Shown piece by piece: positions 42,713-51,744 of a DNA stretch of 64,000 nucleotides. The position numbers and the translations under genes are program-made. The notes below the pieces were generated by a model. It did not search any database, had not been told where the DNA came from, and saw only the letters and a program-made list of their open reading frames with translations. Source of the stretch: Herbidospora daliensis (GTDB taxonomy: Bacteria > Actinomycetota > Actinomycetes > Streptosporangiales > Streptosporangiaceae); NCBI RefSeq assembly GCF_001570585.1, contig NZ_BBXF01000001.1:1295691-1359690 (forward strand), given 5' to 3'. The stretch's first letter is position 1; each line of letters starts with the position of its first letter.

Positions 42713-44359
42713 GTGAGAACCACCACGAGACGGGGATTCCTCGGTCTCGCCGGGCTGACCGTGCTCGCCGCCTGCTCCGCCCCGCCGGGTCCGAAACCCG
42801 GCGCCAAGGCCACCGCGGCCGCGATGGACAAACTCGCCGCGCTGGTGCCCAAGTACGTGCCGCGTACGGTGACGACCCCCGACATCCCGGCGGTGGTGCC
42901 CGGCTTCGGACGCGACGGATACCTGTCCTATCCGCCGAGCGACAAGCTGGTCGACCTGGTCACCGCCGTCCCGGGCAAGGGCGGCACCTACAAGGCGATG
43001 GTGCCCACCTGGAGCCCGCTGCCCGCCCCGCTCGGCGAGAACTCCTACTACGACGCGGTGAACAAGGACCTCGGGGCGACGATCGACTTCAACTACCTCG
43101 ACGGCATCACCATCAACGACAAGCTGCCGACCCTGCTGGCCGGCGGCGACGTCGCCGACGTGACCACGCTGCCGGGCTGGGCGCTGGCCGCCGTGCCCGA
43201 CTACGCCCGCGCGGTCGACGGCCTGTTCGAGGACCTCACCCCCTACCTGGCGGGCGACGTCTCGGCGAGGTACCCCGGCCTGTCGGCGATCCCGACCACG
43301 GCCTGGCAGTACTCCGTCTTCGGCGGCAAGCTGAAGGCGGTGCCCGCCTGGCCCGCTCCGCAGTTCGGCTGGGTGCTCTTCCACCGCAAGGACCTGTGGG
43401 AGGAGCTCGGCCAGGGCGCCCCGAAGAACGCCGACGAACTGCTCGCGATGGGCAAGGCGGTCACCGACGCGTCGAAGGACCGCTGGGCGTTCAGCGACAT
43501 CTTCCCGATGATGGAGGAGATCTTCCGCGCGCCCAGGAAGTGGCGCAAGGAGAGCGGCAAGCTCGTCCACCGCTACGAGACCCCCGAGTACGCCGCCGCC
43601 GTCGAGTGGATGCGCAAGGCCGTGGACGCCGGGCTGGTGCACCCCAACGTCCTGTCGGCGAAGTCGGCGGCCGACGACAAGGAGCTCTTCAAGTCGGGCC
43701 AGGTCCTGGTGAAGAGCGACGGCTTCTCGTTCTGGACCGAGACGCTCATCCAGGTCGGCAAGGAGCAGCCCGACTTCTGGATGGAGCCGCTGCCGGTCTT
43801 CGGGGCCGACGGGGGCAAGCCCGAATACCGGATGAACCAGGATCCGTCGTACACGTTCATCAAGAAGGGCACCCCGAAGGAGAAGGTCGAGGAGCTGCTC
43901 GCGATCTTCGACTACCTCTCGGCGCCGTTCGGCACCCAGGAGCAGCTGCTGTTCAACAACGGCGTCGAGGGCGTGCACTTCACCCGCGACGACAAGGGCG
44001 CCCCGCAGGTCACCGAGCTCGGGCCCAAGGAGATCGTGGGCAGCTACGTGTGGCTCGGCGGCCGGGTCGACCCCATCTTCGAGTCGCAGGCCCACCCCGA
44101 CTACGTGCGGGCCGCGACGGCCTGGTGGAACGCGGCCGTGACGGTGCGGCACCAGGACCCGTTCGACGGCATCCGCGTCGAGGAGCCCGGCGACTTCACC
44201 GCGGCGGCCAAGCCGTTCGAGGACAAGGTCGTCGACATCATCCGGGGCCGGCGCGGGGTCGACACCCTCCAGCAGGCCATCACCGAGTGGAAGGCGGGCG
44301 GCGGCGACGCGGGGCGTGAGTTCTACATGAAGGTCCTCACGGAGAACGGCCGTGCTTAG
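42713..44359 (+). CDS. Sugar ABC transporter substrate-binding lipoprotein, Tat-exported
   Basis: The 548-aa protein has a twin-arginine lipoprotein signal (TRRGFLGLAGL, then VLAAC with Cys 21). The rest matches the large family 1 binding proteins of LipO/YtcQ type that take oligosaccharides (WQYSVFGGKLKAVP, GWVLFHRKDLW, EYRMNQDPSYTFIKKG). GTG 42713 follows AGGAAGGGG. Two permease genes follow with overlapping ends. Tat export implies that the lipoprotein folds before crossing the membrane. Confidence 0.92.
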   Translation: MRTTTRRGFLGLAGLTVLAACSAPPGPKPGAKATAAAMDKLAALVPKYVPRTVTTPDIPAVVPGFGRDGYLSYPPSDKLVDLVTAVPGKGGTYKAMVPTWSPLPAPLGENSYYDAVNKDLGATIDFNYLDGITINDKLPTLLAGGDVADVTTLPGWALAAVPDYARAVDGLFEDLTPYLAGDVSARYPGLSAIPTTAWQYSVFGGKLKAVPAWPAPQFGWVLFHRKDLWEELGQGAPKNADELLAMGKAVTDASKDRWAFSDIFPMMEEIFRAPRKWRKESGKLVHRYETPEYAAAVEWMRKAVDAGLVHPNVLSAKSAADDKELFKSGQVLVKSDGFSFWTETLIQVGKEQPDFWMEPLPVFGADGGKPEYRMNQDPSYTFIKKGTPKEKVEELLAIFDYLSAPFGTQEQLLFNNGVEGVHFTRDDKGAPQVTELGPKEIVGSYVWLGGRVDPIFESQAHPDYVRAATAWWNAAVTVRHQDPFDGIRVEEPGDFTAAAKPFEDKVVDIIRGRRGVDTLQQAITEWKAGGGDAGREFYMKVLTENGRA

Positions 44360-45317
44360 AAGGTCTCCGCCGGCGGATGCCCTGACCTCATCCGCCGGCA
44401 CGAGACGGCTTCCGCTGCGGGCGCGGCTGCGGCGCGACTGGCAGCTGCTGGCCATGACGGTCCCGGCCGTCGCGCTGGTGATCGTGTTCCACTACGTCCC
44501 GACGCTCGGCAACGTCATCGCCTTCCAGGACTACAGCCCCTACGACGGCGTCACCGGCAGCCCGTGGGTCGGGTTCTACAACTTCCAGTGGCTGCTGTCG
44601 GACCCCGAGTTCTGGAACGCGCTGCGCAACACCGTCACGATCACGGCCTTCCAGCTCGTGTTCTACTTCCCGGTCCCGATCGCGCTGGCGATCCTGCTCG
44701 ACAGCGTGTTGTCGCGGCGGCTGCGGCTGTTCATCCAGGGCGTCGTCTACATGCCGCACTTCTTCTCGTGGGTGCTGGTCGTCGCGCTGTTCCAGCAGAT
44801 CCTCGGCGGCGCGGGCCTGCTGGCGCAGACCCTGCGCCAGGCCGGGCACGAGCCGTGGAACGTCATGACCAACCCCGACGCGTTCATCGTGCTGGTCACC
44901 GCGCAGTCGGTCTGGAAGGACGCGGGCTGGGGCACGATCATCTTCCTGGCCGCCCTCGCCGCCATCAACACCAATCTGTACGAGGCCGCGGCGGTCGACG
45001 GCGCCTCCCGGTGGCGTCGCCTGTGGCACATCACGCTGCCCGGTCTGCGGCCGGTCATCCTGCTGCTGCTGATCCTGCGGCTGGGCGACGCGCTGAACGT
45101 CGGCTTCGAGCAGTTCTTCCTCCAGCGCGACGCCGTCGGGTCGGAGGCGTCGGAGGTGCTCGACACGTTCGTCTACTGGCGCACCCTGATGACCGGCGCG
45201 TGGAGCTACGGCGCGGCGGCGGGGCTGTTCAAGGGCCTGGTCGGGCTCATCCTCATCGTGGTGGCCAACAAGGTCGCCCACCGGTTCGGCGAGCAGGGGA
45301 TCTACAAACGATCATGA
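44352..45317 (+). CDS. Sugar ABC transporter permease, LplB/UgpA type
   Basis: The 321-aa permease has a cytosolic basic start, then six membrane helices and the coupling loop EAAAVDGASRWRRLWHITLPGL. HYVPTLGNVIAFQDYSPYDG is typical of the LplB group that pairs with large lipoproteins. The GTG start lies inside the end of the lipoprotein gene (8-base overlap). Confidence 0.93.
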   Translation: MLRRSPPADALTSSAGTRRLPLRARLRRDWQLLAMTVPAVALVIVFHYVPTLGNVIAFQDYSPYDGVTGSPWVGFYNFQWLLSDPEFWNALRNTVTITAFQLVFYFPVPIALAILLDSVLSRRLRLFIQGVVYMPHFFSWVLVVALFQQILGGAGLLAQTLRQAGHEPWNVMTNPDAFIVLVTAQSVWKDAGWGTIIFLAALAAINTNLYEAAAVDGASRWRRLWHITLPGLRPVILLLLILRLGDALNVGFEQFFLQRDAVGSEASEVLDTFVYWRTLMTGAWSYGAAAGLFKGLVGLILIVVANKVAHRFGEQGIYKRS

Positions 45318-46213
45318 GTACCCGTCCCGTCTGGCAGGAGCGGCCGACCGTCTTCGGGCTGACGCTGAAGACCGTCGTGCTGACGCTGATCGTGCTCGCC
45401 ATGGTCTACCCGATCTACGTCGTGGTGCTGACCAGCCTGTCGACCGCGCGGGCCGTCACCGAGGCGGGCGGCCTGGTCACCCTGCCGGGCGAACTGTCGC
45501 TCGACGCCTACCGCGAGCTGTTCGGCGGCGGCGTGGTGACGCGCGCGGTGCTGGTCTCGACCGGGGTCACGGTCGTCGGGACGGCGCTCAGCCTGGGGCT
45601 GACGATCCTGGCGGCGTACGGGTTGTCGCGGCCCGGGTCGGTGCTGCACCGGCCGCTGCTGTTCATGTTCCTGCTGACGTTCCTGTTCACGCCCGGCATG
45701 ATCCCCAGCTACCTGATCGTGCGGGAGCTCGGGCTGATCGACAGCTACTGGTCGCTGATCCTGCCGACGGCCGTGTCGGCGTTCAACCTGGTCGTGATGC
45801 GGGCGTTCTTCATGAACATCCCCGGCGAGGTGCTCGACAGCGCGCGGATCGACGGGGCCTCCGACTTCCGGATCCTGTGGCGGATCGTGTTGCCGATGTC
45901 GAAGGGCGTGACGGCCGTCATCGGGCTGTTCTACGCGGTCGGCTACTGGAACGCCTTCTTCAACGCCGTCCTCTACATCAACGACAACAGCAAGTGGCCG
46001 CTGCAGCTGATCCTGCGGCAGTACGTGCAGCAGGGCATGAGCCTGGTGCCGAACCAGCGGGCCGTCGACACGGTCGCCGGGTACGCGCTGCCGCCGAACC
46101 TCGCCATCAAGATGGCGATCATCGTGGTGGCGCTGGTGCCGGTCCTGCTGATCTATCCGTTCGTGCAGCGCCACTTCACCAAGGGCGTGATCATCGGCGC
46201 GGTCAAGGGGTAG
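45314..46213 (+). CDS. Sugar ABC transporter permease, YtcP/UgpE type
   Basis: The 299-aa permease has six helices and the coupling loop DSARIDGASDFRILWRIVLPM, and it ends in the family's FTKGVIIGAVKG. It overlaps the first permease by ATGA. No ATPase gene follows. In actinobacteria such importers often borrow the shared MsiK-type ATPase, which is the likely arrangement here. Confidence 0.93.
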   Translation: MSTRPVWQERPTVFGLTLKTVVLTLIVLAMVYPIYVVVLTSLSTARAVTEAGGLVTLPGELSLDAYRELFGGGVVTRAVLVSTGVTVVGTALSLGLTILAAYGLSRPGSVLHRPLLFMFLLTFLFTPGMIPSYLIVRELGLIDSYWSLILPTAVSAFNLVVMRAFFMNIPGEVLDSARIDGASDFRILWRIVLPMSKGVTAVIGLFYAVGYWNAFFNAVLYINDNSKWPLQLILRQYVQQGMSLVPNQRAVDTVAGYALPPNLAIKMAIIVVALVPVLLIYPFVQRHFTKGVIIGAVKG

Positions 46214-46247
46214 CCTTCGCCGGGCTTGTGTGCTCCCATCTAGCCGC

Positions 46248-47594
46248 ATGAAGGTCATCTCAGCGGCGGCCCTGGCACTGGTCGCGCTGGTCTCCGCGTG
46301 CGCCCCCGCCGAGCCGCCGGAGCCGGGCGGGATCCGGGTGGTCGCCACCGGGCTCGGCGACCCCTACGAGATGGTGTGGGGCCCCGACGGGTTCCTCTGG
46401 GTCACCGAGAAGAGCGGCGGGCGCGTCACCCGCGTCGACCCCAAGACCGGGGAGAAGACCGTGGCGCTCACGGTCGAGGGCGCCCTGCACACCGAGGGCG
46501 GCCAGGACGGCGTCCTCGGCCTGGCCCTGCACCCCGGCCTGCTGAAGGGCGAGGGCCGCGACTGGGTCTACCTCGCCCACACCTACGCCGGGGAACGCCG
46601 CCAGACGAAGATCGTCCGATATTCCTACGACGCGGCCACGCAGGCCCTGACCAGCCCCGTCGACGTGCTCACCGGCCTGGTCTCCAGCGTCGACCACCAG
46701 TCGGGCAAGCTGCGGTTCGGCCCCGACGGCACGCTCTACTACACGATCGGCGACCAGGGGGCCAACCAGTTCGGCCTCTACTGCGAGACCATCGAGGCGC
46801 AGACGCTGCCCACGGCGGCCCAGGTGAAGGCCGGCGACCGGAGCGCCTACCAGGGCAAGGTGCTGCGCCTGAACCCCGACGGCACGATCCCCGCCGACAA
46901 CCCGGAGTTCGGCGGCGTGCGCAGCCACGTCTACGCGGTCGGCTTCCGCAACGCCCAGGGGCTGGCCTTCACCCCCTCGGGCCTGCTCTACGGCACCGAC
47001 CAGGGCCCCAAGACCGACGACGAGGTCGATCTGCTGCGGCCGGGCGGGAACTACGGCTGGCCGCACGTCGCCGGTCACCGCGACGACAAGGCGTACGTCT
47101 ACGCCCGGTGGGCCGAGGCCGAGGGCGGCTGCCAGGCTGAAAGATTCAACGACTACGACATTCCGCCGGGCGTCCCGACGTCGGAGGAGACCGACTGGGA
47201 CGACCCCGCGTTCACCCCGCCGCTCGTCACCTTCGACACGGTGGAGGACGGCTTCGACTTCCGCGCCGACGCCGACTGCGACCCGGCGACGGCGTTCGTC
47301 TGCTGGCCGACCCTGGCCCTGTCGAGCCTGGAACCCGGCCCGGCCGGGACCCTGCTGGCGACCTCGCTCAAGGACGGCGCCGTCTACCGGATCCCGCTCG
47401 ACCCGGGCGGGGAGAAGGCGGGGAAGGCGGAGCGGATCGCCGACACCGTCAACCGCTACCGCGACACCGCCCTCGACCCCGGCGGCAGCACCCTCTACAT
47501 CGCCACCGACACCGCCGGCCTCACCCGGGGCCCCGACGGCAAGCCGACGCGGGACCTGGAGAACCCCGGGGCGATCCTCGCCTACGAGCTCTGA
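46248..47594 (+). CDS. PQQ-type soluble sugar dehydrogenase lipoprotein
   Basis: The 448-aa protein has a lipoprotein signal (LVALVSAC, Cys 18) and a six-bladed glucose/sorbosone dehydrogenase propeller. The catalytic-site pattern HQSGKLRFGPDGTLYYTIGD and the cofactor-side FRNAQGLAF and TDQGPKTDDEVDLL are present. It would oxidise an aldose on the outer face of the membrane, passing electrons from PQQ. Whether this species makes PQQ cannot be seen. It lies 34 bases after the sugar permease and may belong to the same transcript. A separate ribosome site is not evident. Confidence 0.88.
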   Translation: MKVISAAALALVALVSACAPAEPPEPGGIRVVATGLGDPYEMVWGPDGFLWVTEKSGGRVTRVDPKTGEKTVALTVEGALHTEGGQDGVLGLALHPGLLKGEGRDWVYLAHTYAGERRQTKIVRYSYDAATQALTSPVDVLTGLVSSVDHQSGKLRFGPDGTLYYTIGDQGANQFGLYCETIEAQTLPTAAQVKAGDRSAYQGKVLRLNPDGTIPADNPEFGGVRSHVYAVGFRNAQGLAFTPSGLLYGTDQGPKTDDEVDLLRPGGNYGWPHVAGHRDDKAYVYARWAEAEGGCQAERFNDYDIPPGVPTSEETDWDDPAFTPPLVTFDTVEDGFDFRADADCDPATAFVCWPTLALSSLEPGPAGTLLATSLKDGAVYRIPLDPGGEKAGKAERIADTVNRYRDTALDPGGSTLYIATDTAGLTRGPDGKPTRDLENPGAILAYEL

Positions 47595-47610
47595 TCGCCC
47601 CGGGCGCGGG

Positions 47611-49014
47611 CTAGTGGCTGAAGCGCTGGACGCGGCGCAGCTTGTTCATCGCGTCGAGGGCGGCGACCTTGTAGCACTCCGACAGGGTCGGGTAGTTGAA
47701 GACGGCGTCGACCAGGTAGTCGATGGTGCCGCCGCAGCCCATGACGGCCTGGCCGATGTGCACGAGCTCGGTCGCCTGGGTGCCGAAGACGTGCACGCCC
47801 AGGAGCGTGCGGTCTTCGGGCGAGACCAGCAGCTTGAGCATGCCGTGGGTGTCGCCGATGATCTGGCCCCGGGCCAGTTCGCGGTAGCGCGACAGGCCGG
47901 TCTCGAACGGGATGTGGGCGTCGGTGAGCTCGTCTTCGGTCGCGCCGACGAAGCTGATCTCGGGGATCGTGTAGATGCCGATCGGCTGAAGCCGGCTCAT
48001 GTCGGAGACCGGTTCGTCGCACGCGTGGTAGGCCGCCAGGCGGCCCTGCTCCATGGACGTGGCGGCCAGGGCCGGGAAGCCGATGACGTCGCCGACGGCG
48101 TAGACGTGCGGCACGCCGGTCCGGTAGTGCTCGTCGACCGTGATCCGGCCGCGCGCGTCGGCCTCCAGGCCGGCGGTGTGCAGGGCGAGCGACTCGGTCA
48201 TGCCCTGGCGGCCGGCCGAGTACATGACCGTGGCGGCCGGGATCTTCTTGCCGCTCTCGAGGATCGTGAGGGCGCCGCGCTCGTGGCGTTCGACGGCGGC
48301 GACGGTCTCGCCGAACCGGAACGTGACGGCCAGGTCGCGCAGGTGGTACTTGAGCGCCTCGATGACCTCCAGGTCGCAGAACTCCAGCATGCGGTCGCGG
48401 CGCTCGACCACGGTGACCTTGGTGCCGAGGGCGGCGAACATGGAGGCGTACTCGATGCCGATCACGCCGGCGCCGACCACGACCATCGAGTCGGGCACGT
48501 GGTCGAGCTGGAGGATGCCGTCGGAGTCGATGATCGTGGAGCCGTCGAACTCGACGCTGTCGGGGCGCGCGGGGCGGGTGCCGGTGGCGATAATGATCTT
48601 GTCGGCGGTGACCTTGGTCTCCCGGCCGCGGTCGTCGATCACCGCGATGGTGTGGGGGTCGAGGAAGTGGCCGGAGCCGGTCAGGGTGGTGATGCGGTTG
48701 CGGGAGAGCTGGTTGCGGATCACCTCGACCTCGCGGCCCACGACGTGGGTGGTGCGGGCGGTCAGGTCGGCGATGCCGATCTCTTCCTTGACGCGGTAGT
48801 TGCGGCCGTACATCTCGCGCTGGCTGAGTCCGGTCAGGTAGAGCACGGCCTCGCGCATGGTCTTGGAGGGGATCGTGCCGGTGTTGATGCACACCCCGCC
48901 GATCATGTTGCGCCGCTCGACGATCGCTACGCGGCGCTCCAGCTTGGCGGCCGCGATGGCGGCCTTCTGCCCGCCCGGCCCGGATCCCAGGACGAGTACA
49001 TCAAAGTCGCTCAC
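47611..49014 (-). CDS. sthA: Soluble pyridine nucleotide transhydrogenase (Si-specific)
   Basis: The 467-aa flavoprotein has FAD- and NAD-binding motifs ([12 protein letters not shown] and [19 protein letters not shown]) and the C-terminal dimer domain ([13 protein letters not shown]). The disulfide motif of dihydrolipoamide dehydrogenases is changed to [12 protein letters not shown], with the second cysteine replaced by threonine, as in SthA. It exchanges reducing power between NADPH and NAD+. GTG 49014 gives the right length. AGG lies very close to it and a 7-bp inverted repeat begins 14 bases upstream. Confidence 0.93.
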   Translation of the reverse strand: MSDFDVLVLGSGPGGQKAAIAAAKLERRVAIVERRNMIGGVCINTGTIPSKTMREAVLYLTGLSQREMYGRNYRVKEEIGIADLTARTTHVVGREVEVIRNQLSRNRITTLTGSGHFLDPHTIAVIDDRGRETKVTADKIIIATGTRPARPDSVEFDGSTIIDSDGILQLDHVPDSMVVVGAGVIGIEYASMFAALGTKVTVVERRDRMLEFCDLEVIEALKYHLRDLAVTFRFGETVAAVERHERGALTILESGKKIPAATVMYSAGRQGMTESLALHTAGLEADARGRITVDEHYRTGVPHVYAVGDVIGFPALAATSMEQGRLAAYHACDEPVSDMSRLQPIGIYTIPEISFVGATEDELTDAHIPFETGLSRYRELARGQIIGDTHGMLKLLVSPEDRTLLGVHVFGTQATELVHIGQAVMGCGGTIDYLVDAVFNYPTLSECYKVAALDAMNKLRRVQRFSH

Positions 49015-49027
49015 ACCTAGCAGTGTG

Positions 49028-49045
49028 GTCGCTGCGACCAGCGAC
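49028..49045 (-). promoter_or_regulatory. Inverted repeat upstream of sthA
   Basis: GTCGCTG and CAGCGAC form a perfect 7-bp dyad with a 4-base loop, 14-31 bases before the sthA start. It may be an operator or an mRNA hairpin that limits access to the start. The rest of the 159-bp divergent gap shows nothing clear. Confidence 0.4.
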
Positions 49046-49173
49046 GAGAAGACCTTGACCGGCTTCACCGGACAATTGGCCGGGTTGTGCGACGGCGGCA
49101 ACGTGGCGGCCACCATACCGGTGCAATCGGGAGACAAGCAGACATCAAGCGGGCTCCGCCAAGATCTGGCCCC

Positions 49174-49521
49174 ATGTGGAAGGACACCCCTCAGTACCTC
49201 GGCGAACTGCTCATCTGGGAGATCGAGGACTACCTCATCGCCCAGTCACAACGGCCCGAGCGGGCCAAGGTCGCCTTCATCCGGCTGGCCGACGCCTGGG
49301 GCGCCGCCTCGATCGCGGCCGAGCTCGACGACGGCGGCAGCTTCTACTCGGCGGCCAAGCGGGCCGACGCCCTGGGCATGACCCTGCCCGGCGACATGTT
49401 CGGTACGGTGACCCGCGAGCAGATGCCGCACGTCTTCACGGCGGTGCCCGGCACGACGTTCCCGCCGATGCTCGACGGGGACGGGTGGGTCATTGTCCGA
49501 TTGGTCGCTTTCGAATCCTGA
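49174..49521 (+). CDS. Small hypothetical protein
   Basis: The 115-aa soluble protein has no signal or membrane segment. It is acidic, with [39 protein letters not shown] and [14 protein letters not shown] do not recognise a family. ATG 49174 has no ribosome site. An AAGATC sits about 8 bases upstream, so the message might be leaderless. It lies between sthA and the pseudokinase genes and may be unrelated to either. Confidence 0.7.
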   Translation: MWKDTPQYLGELLIWEIEDYLIAQSQRPERAKVAFIRLADAWGAASIAAELDDGGSFYSAAKRADALGMTLPGDMFGTVTREQMPHVFTAVPGTTFPPMLDGDGWVIVRLVAFES

Positions 49522-49587
49522 TATTTCGGGATTCGGCAGTAGGCTGGTCGCCATAATGATCCACCGACGCGTAATCGGAGGATCCAC

Positions 49588-51738
49588 TTGGCAGTGCCAC
49601 AGCCGCTCCGCGATCCCCGCCGGCTCGGCGGCCACACCCTGGTCGGCGCGTATCCGCCGGGCGATCGGTCCGCCTCCTACGAGACGGGCGACGGCGCCCT
49701 GCTGACGCTGTTCCACACCCGCCTGCCCGACCCCGACGCCTTCCTCGAACGCATCGACGAACTCCAGCGCGCGGGCGGCTACCCCTGGCTCTCGCTCCTG
49801 GACGCCGGCACCTCCGGCGGCGAACCCTACGTGGTCGTCGAGAAGGCCGACGGCCGCCACCTCGACGCCGCCCTCCCGGAGAGCGACGCGCAACGCCTGG
49901 CCATCGCCTCGATGACCGGCCTGGCGGGCCTGCACCGCGAGGGCACGGCCCACGGCTCCTTCACCCCGTGGTCGGTCATCCTGACCGGCGCGGGCCCCCG
50001 GCTCGCCCTCCTCGACCTCGACGCCCTGGTGGCACAGGGGGTCACCCGAACCTCGGCCGCCCCTTCCCCGGCCGCCGAGGCAGGCGACCCGGATGCCACG
50101 GCGCGGGTCCCCGGAGGCGGCACCGCGGTGGAGAGGGGCGACCCCGAGGCCACCGCACGTGTCAACGGGCGTGCCGCGGAGACCGACGACCCCGACGCGA
50201 CCGCTCAGGTCGCCGGGCATGAGGCTGCGAGGGCCGCCGAGGCCACTGCTCGGGTCGCCGAAACGGTCGCCACTTGGCCCAAAGGCAAGGCCGAATCGCC
50301 TGGCCTGGGTGATGAGACCCGGCCCATCGGGTCGCTCGCCTATCTGCCGCCCGAGGCGTTACGTTCCGGCGTGCGGCCCCCTGCGCCGCCCGGGGATCTG
50401 TTCGCCTGGGCCGCCGTCATGGTCTTCGCCGCCACCGGGCGGCACGCGTTCGAGCGGGACTCCCCCGCCGCCACCATCAACGCCGTCCTCCACGACGATC
50501 CCGATCTCGGCGGGATGCCCGACGGGCTGGCGGGGGTCGTCGCGGCCTGTCTCGCCAAGGACCCGGGGCAGCGGCCGACGGCCCGCGAGGCGCTCGAACG
50601 GCTGATCGGCGAGACGCAGCTGACCATCGACCGGGCCACGCTCGACGTGGTCGCCACCCTCCCTCCGGCCGAGCCGGCGGAGACGGAACCCGCCGTCGCG
50701 CCGCTCCCCGATCGCCGGGGGCCGCGCTGGGGCGCGCTCACCGCCGCCGCCGTCGCGATCGTGCTGGTCGGCGGGCTGGGCGGGTATCTGCTCGGGGGCA
50801 CCAAGACCGGTGCGGCGGCCACCGCCGCGAACGCCTCCGGGGTGCCCTCCACGTCGGTCAGCACGCTGGCCGCCGTCGACGACCCGGCTCCCCCGCCGCC
50901 CGCCACGGGCGGGTTCACCGCCCCCGGACCGGCGATCGCGCTGAAGGAGAATTCGGCCGACCCGGCCCGGCTCACCGGTTACCGCAGGGGCGCCGACACG
51001 TGGGTCCGGGGCGAGGGCGACGTCTTCACGCGGTTGCCGGGCGCCGACCTCGAACCGGCACGGTCGCCGGGCGGGAAGTGGCTCGCCGCCGTCGGTCCGG
51101 AGACCATCACGTTCACCGGCGCGGGTGAGTCGTTCACGGTCACGCCGGGGGGCGCCTACACCCGGCCGACCTGGTCGCGGGACGGCGCGAAGCTGATGGT
51201 CACGACGACCTCCGGCGACGACGGCCGTCCGGGCGGGTTCGCCGTCGTCGACGTCGCCACGCGGGTGGTCGCCACCGTCGACACCGACGACGAGACGACC
51301 GGCGGGGAAGGGCACTTCGCCTGGTTGCCCGACGGCTCGGGGGTCGTCGTCGGCTACCGGACCGAGACCGAGCACGGGATCAGGTTCCGCGACCTCACCG
51401 GCGACCTGACCAAGTCCTACCACTGGGTGGGCGAGACCTACGGGCGGCGCATGTTCTCGCCGTCCGGGAAGACGTTCGTGACGTTCTGCCCGAGCGGCGG
51501 CACGTACTGCGTCTGGGACACCGCGACCGGGGTGCGGCAGGCGTCGATCGCGCTGTTCTACCCCGACGGCCTCCTGTACGGCTGGTACGACGACGCCCAC
51601 CTGATCGTCGCCGACCCGAGGGAGGACCCGCACCGGATCGTGGCCATGGACCTGCGCGGCCGGCCGCAGCGGGTGCTGGCCGAGATCCCGCCCGAGGACG
51701 ACACGACCGACCTGCTCCTCTACTACACGGGGAACTGA
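49588..51738 (+). CDS. Membrane-anchored pseudokinase with extracellular beta-propeller (first of three)
   Basis: The 716-aa protein has a degenerate Ser/Thr kinase fold (about 14-340), a proline-rich link, one membrane helix (about 382-403) and an extracellular domain with TolB/WD40-like blades (WSRDGAKLMV, WLPDGSGVVV, FSPSGKTFVT). The Gly-rich loop and the VAIK lysine are absent, HRDxKxxN is HGSFTPWS (about 122) and DFG is DLD (about 143), but LPPE replaces APE normally. Between DLD and PPE about 95 residues are inserted, with DPDATARV repeats. TTG 49588 has GGAGGA 5 bases upstream. It should not phosphorylate. It may act as a scaffold or ligand-sensing partner of the third gene. Confidence 0.85.
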   Translation: MAVPQPLRDPRRLGGHTLVGAYPPGDRSASYETGDGALLTLFHTRLPDPDAFLERIDELQRAGGYPWLSLLDAGTSGGEPYVVVEKADGRHLDAALPESDAQRLAIASMTGLAGLHREGTAHGSFTPWSVILTGAGPRLALLDLDALVAQGVTRTSAAPSPAAEAGDPDATARVPGGGTAVERGDPEATARVNGRAAETDDPDATAQVAGHEAARAAEATARVAETVATWPKGKAESPGLGDETRPIGSLAYLPPEALRSGVRPPAPPGDLFAWAAVMVFAATGRHAFERDSPAATINAVLHDDPDLGGMPDGLAGVVAACLAKDPGQRPTAREALERLIGETQLTIDRATLDVVATLPPAEPAETEPAVAPLPDRRGPRWGALTAAAVAIVLVGGLGGYLLGGTKTGAAATAANASGVPSTSVSTLAAVDDPAPPPPATGGFTAPGPAIALKENSADPARLTGYRRGADTWVRGEGDVFTRLPGADLEPARSPGGKWLAAVGPETITFTGAGESFTVTPGGAYTRPTWSRDGAKLMVTTTSGDDGRPGGFAVVDVATRVVATVDTDDETTGGEGHFAWLPDGSGVVVGYRTETEHGIRFRDLTGDLTKSYHWVGETYGRRMFSPSGKTFVTFCPSGGTYCVWDTATGVRQASIALFYPDGLLYGWYDDAHLIVADPREDPHRIVAMDLRGRPQRVLAEIPPEDDTTDLLLYYTGN
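50083..50256 (+). repeat. DPDATARV-type repeats in the pseudokinase activation segment
   Basis: Four copies of D-P-[DE]-A-T-A-[RQ]-V lie at residues about 166, 184, 200 and 216 (the last is AAEATARV), spaced 16-18 residues. At DNA level the copies differ at many third positions. That suggests the peptide rather than the DNA is under constraint. Each offers a Thr next to acidic residues. Confidence 0.7.
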
Positions 51739-51744
51739 ACCCTG

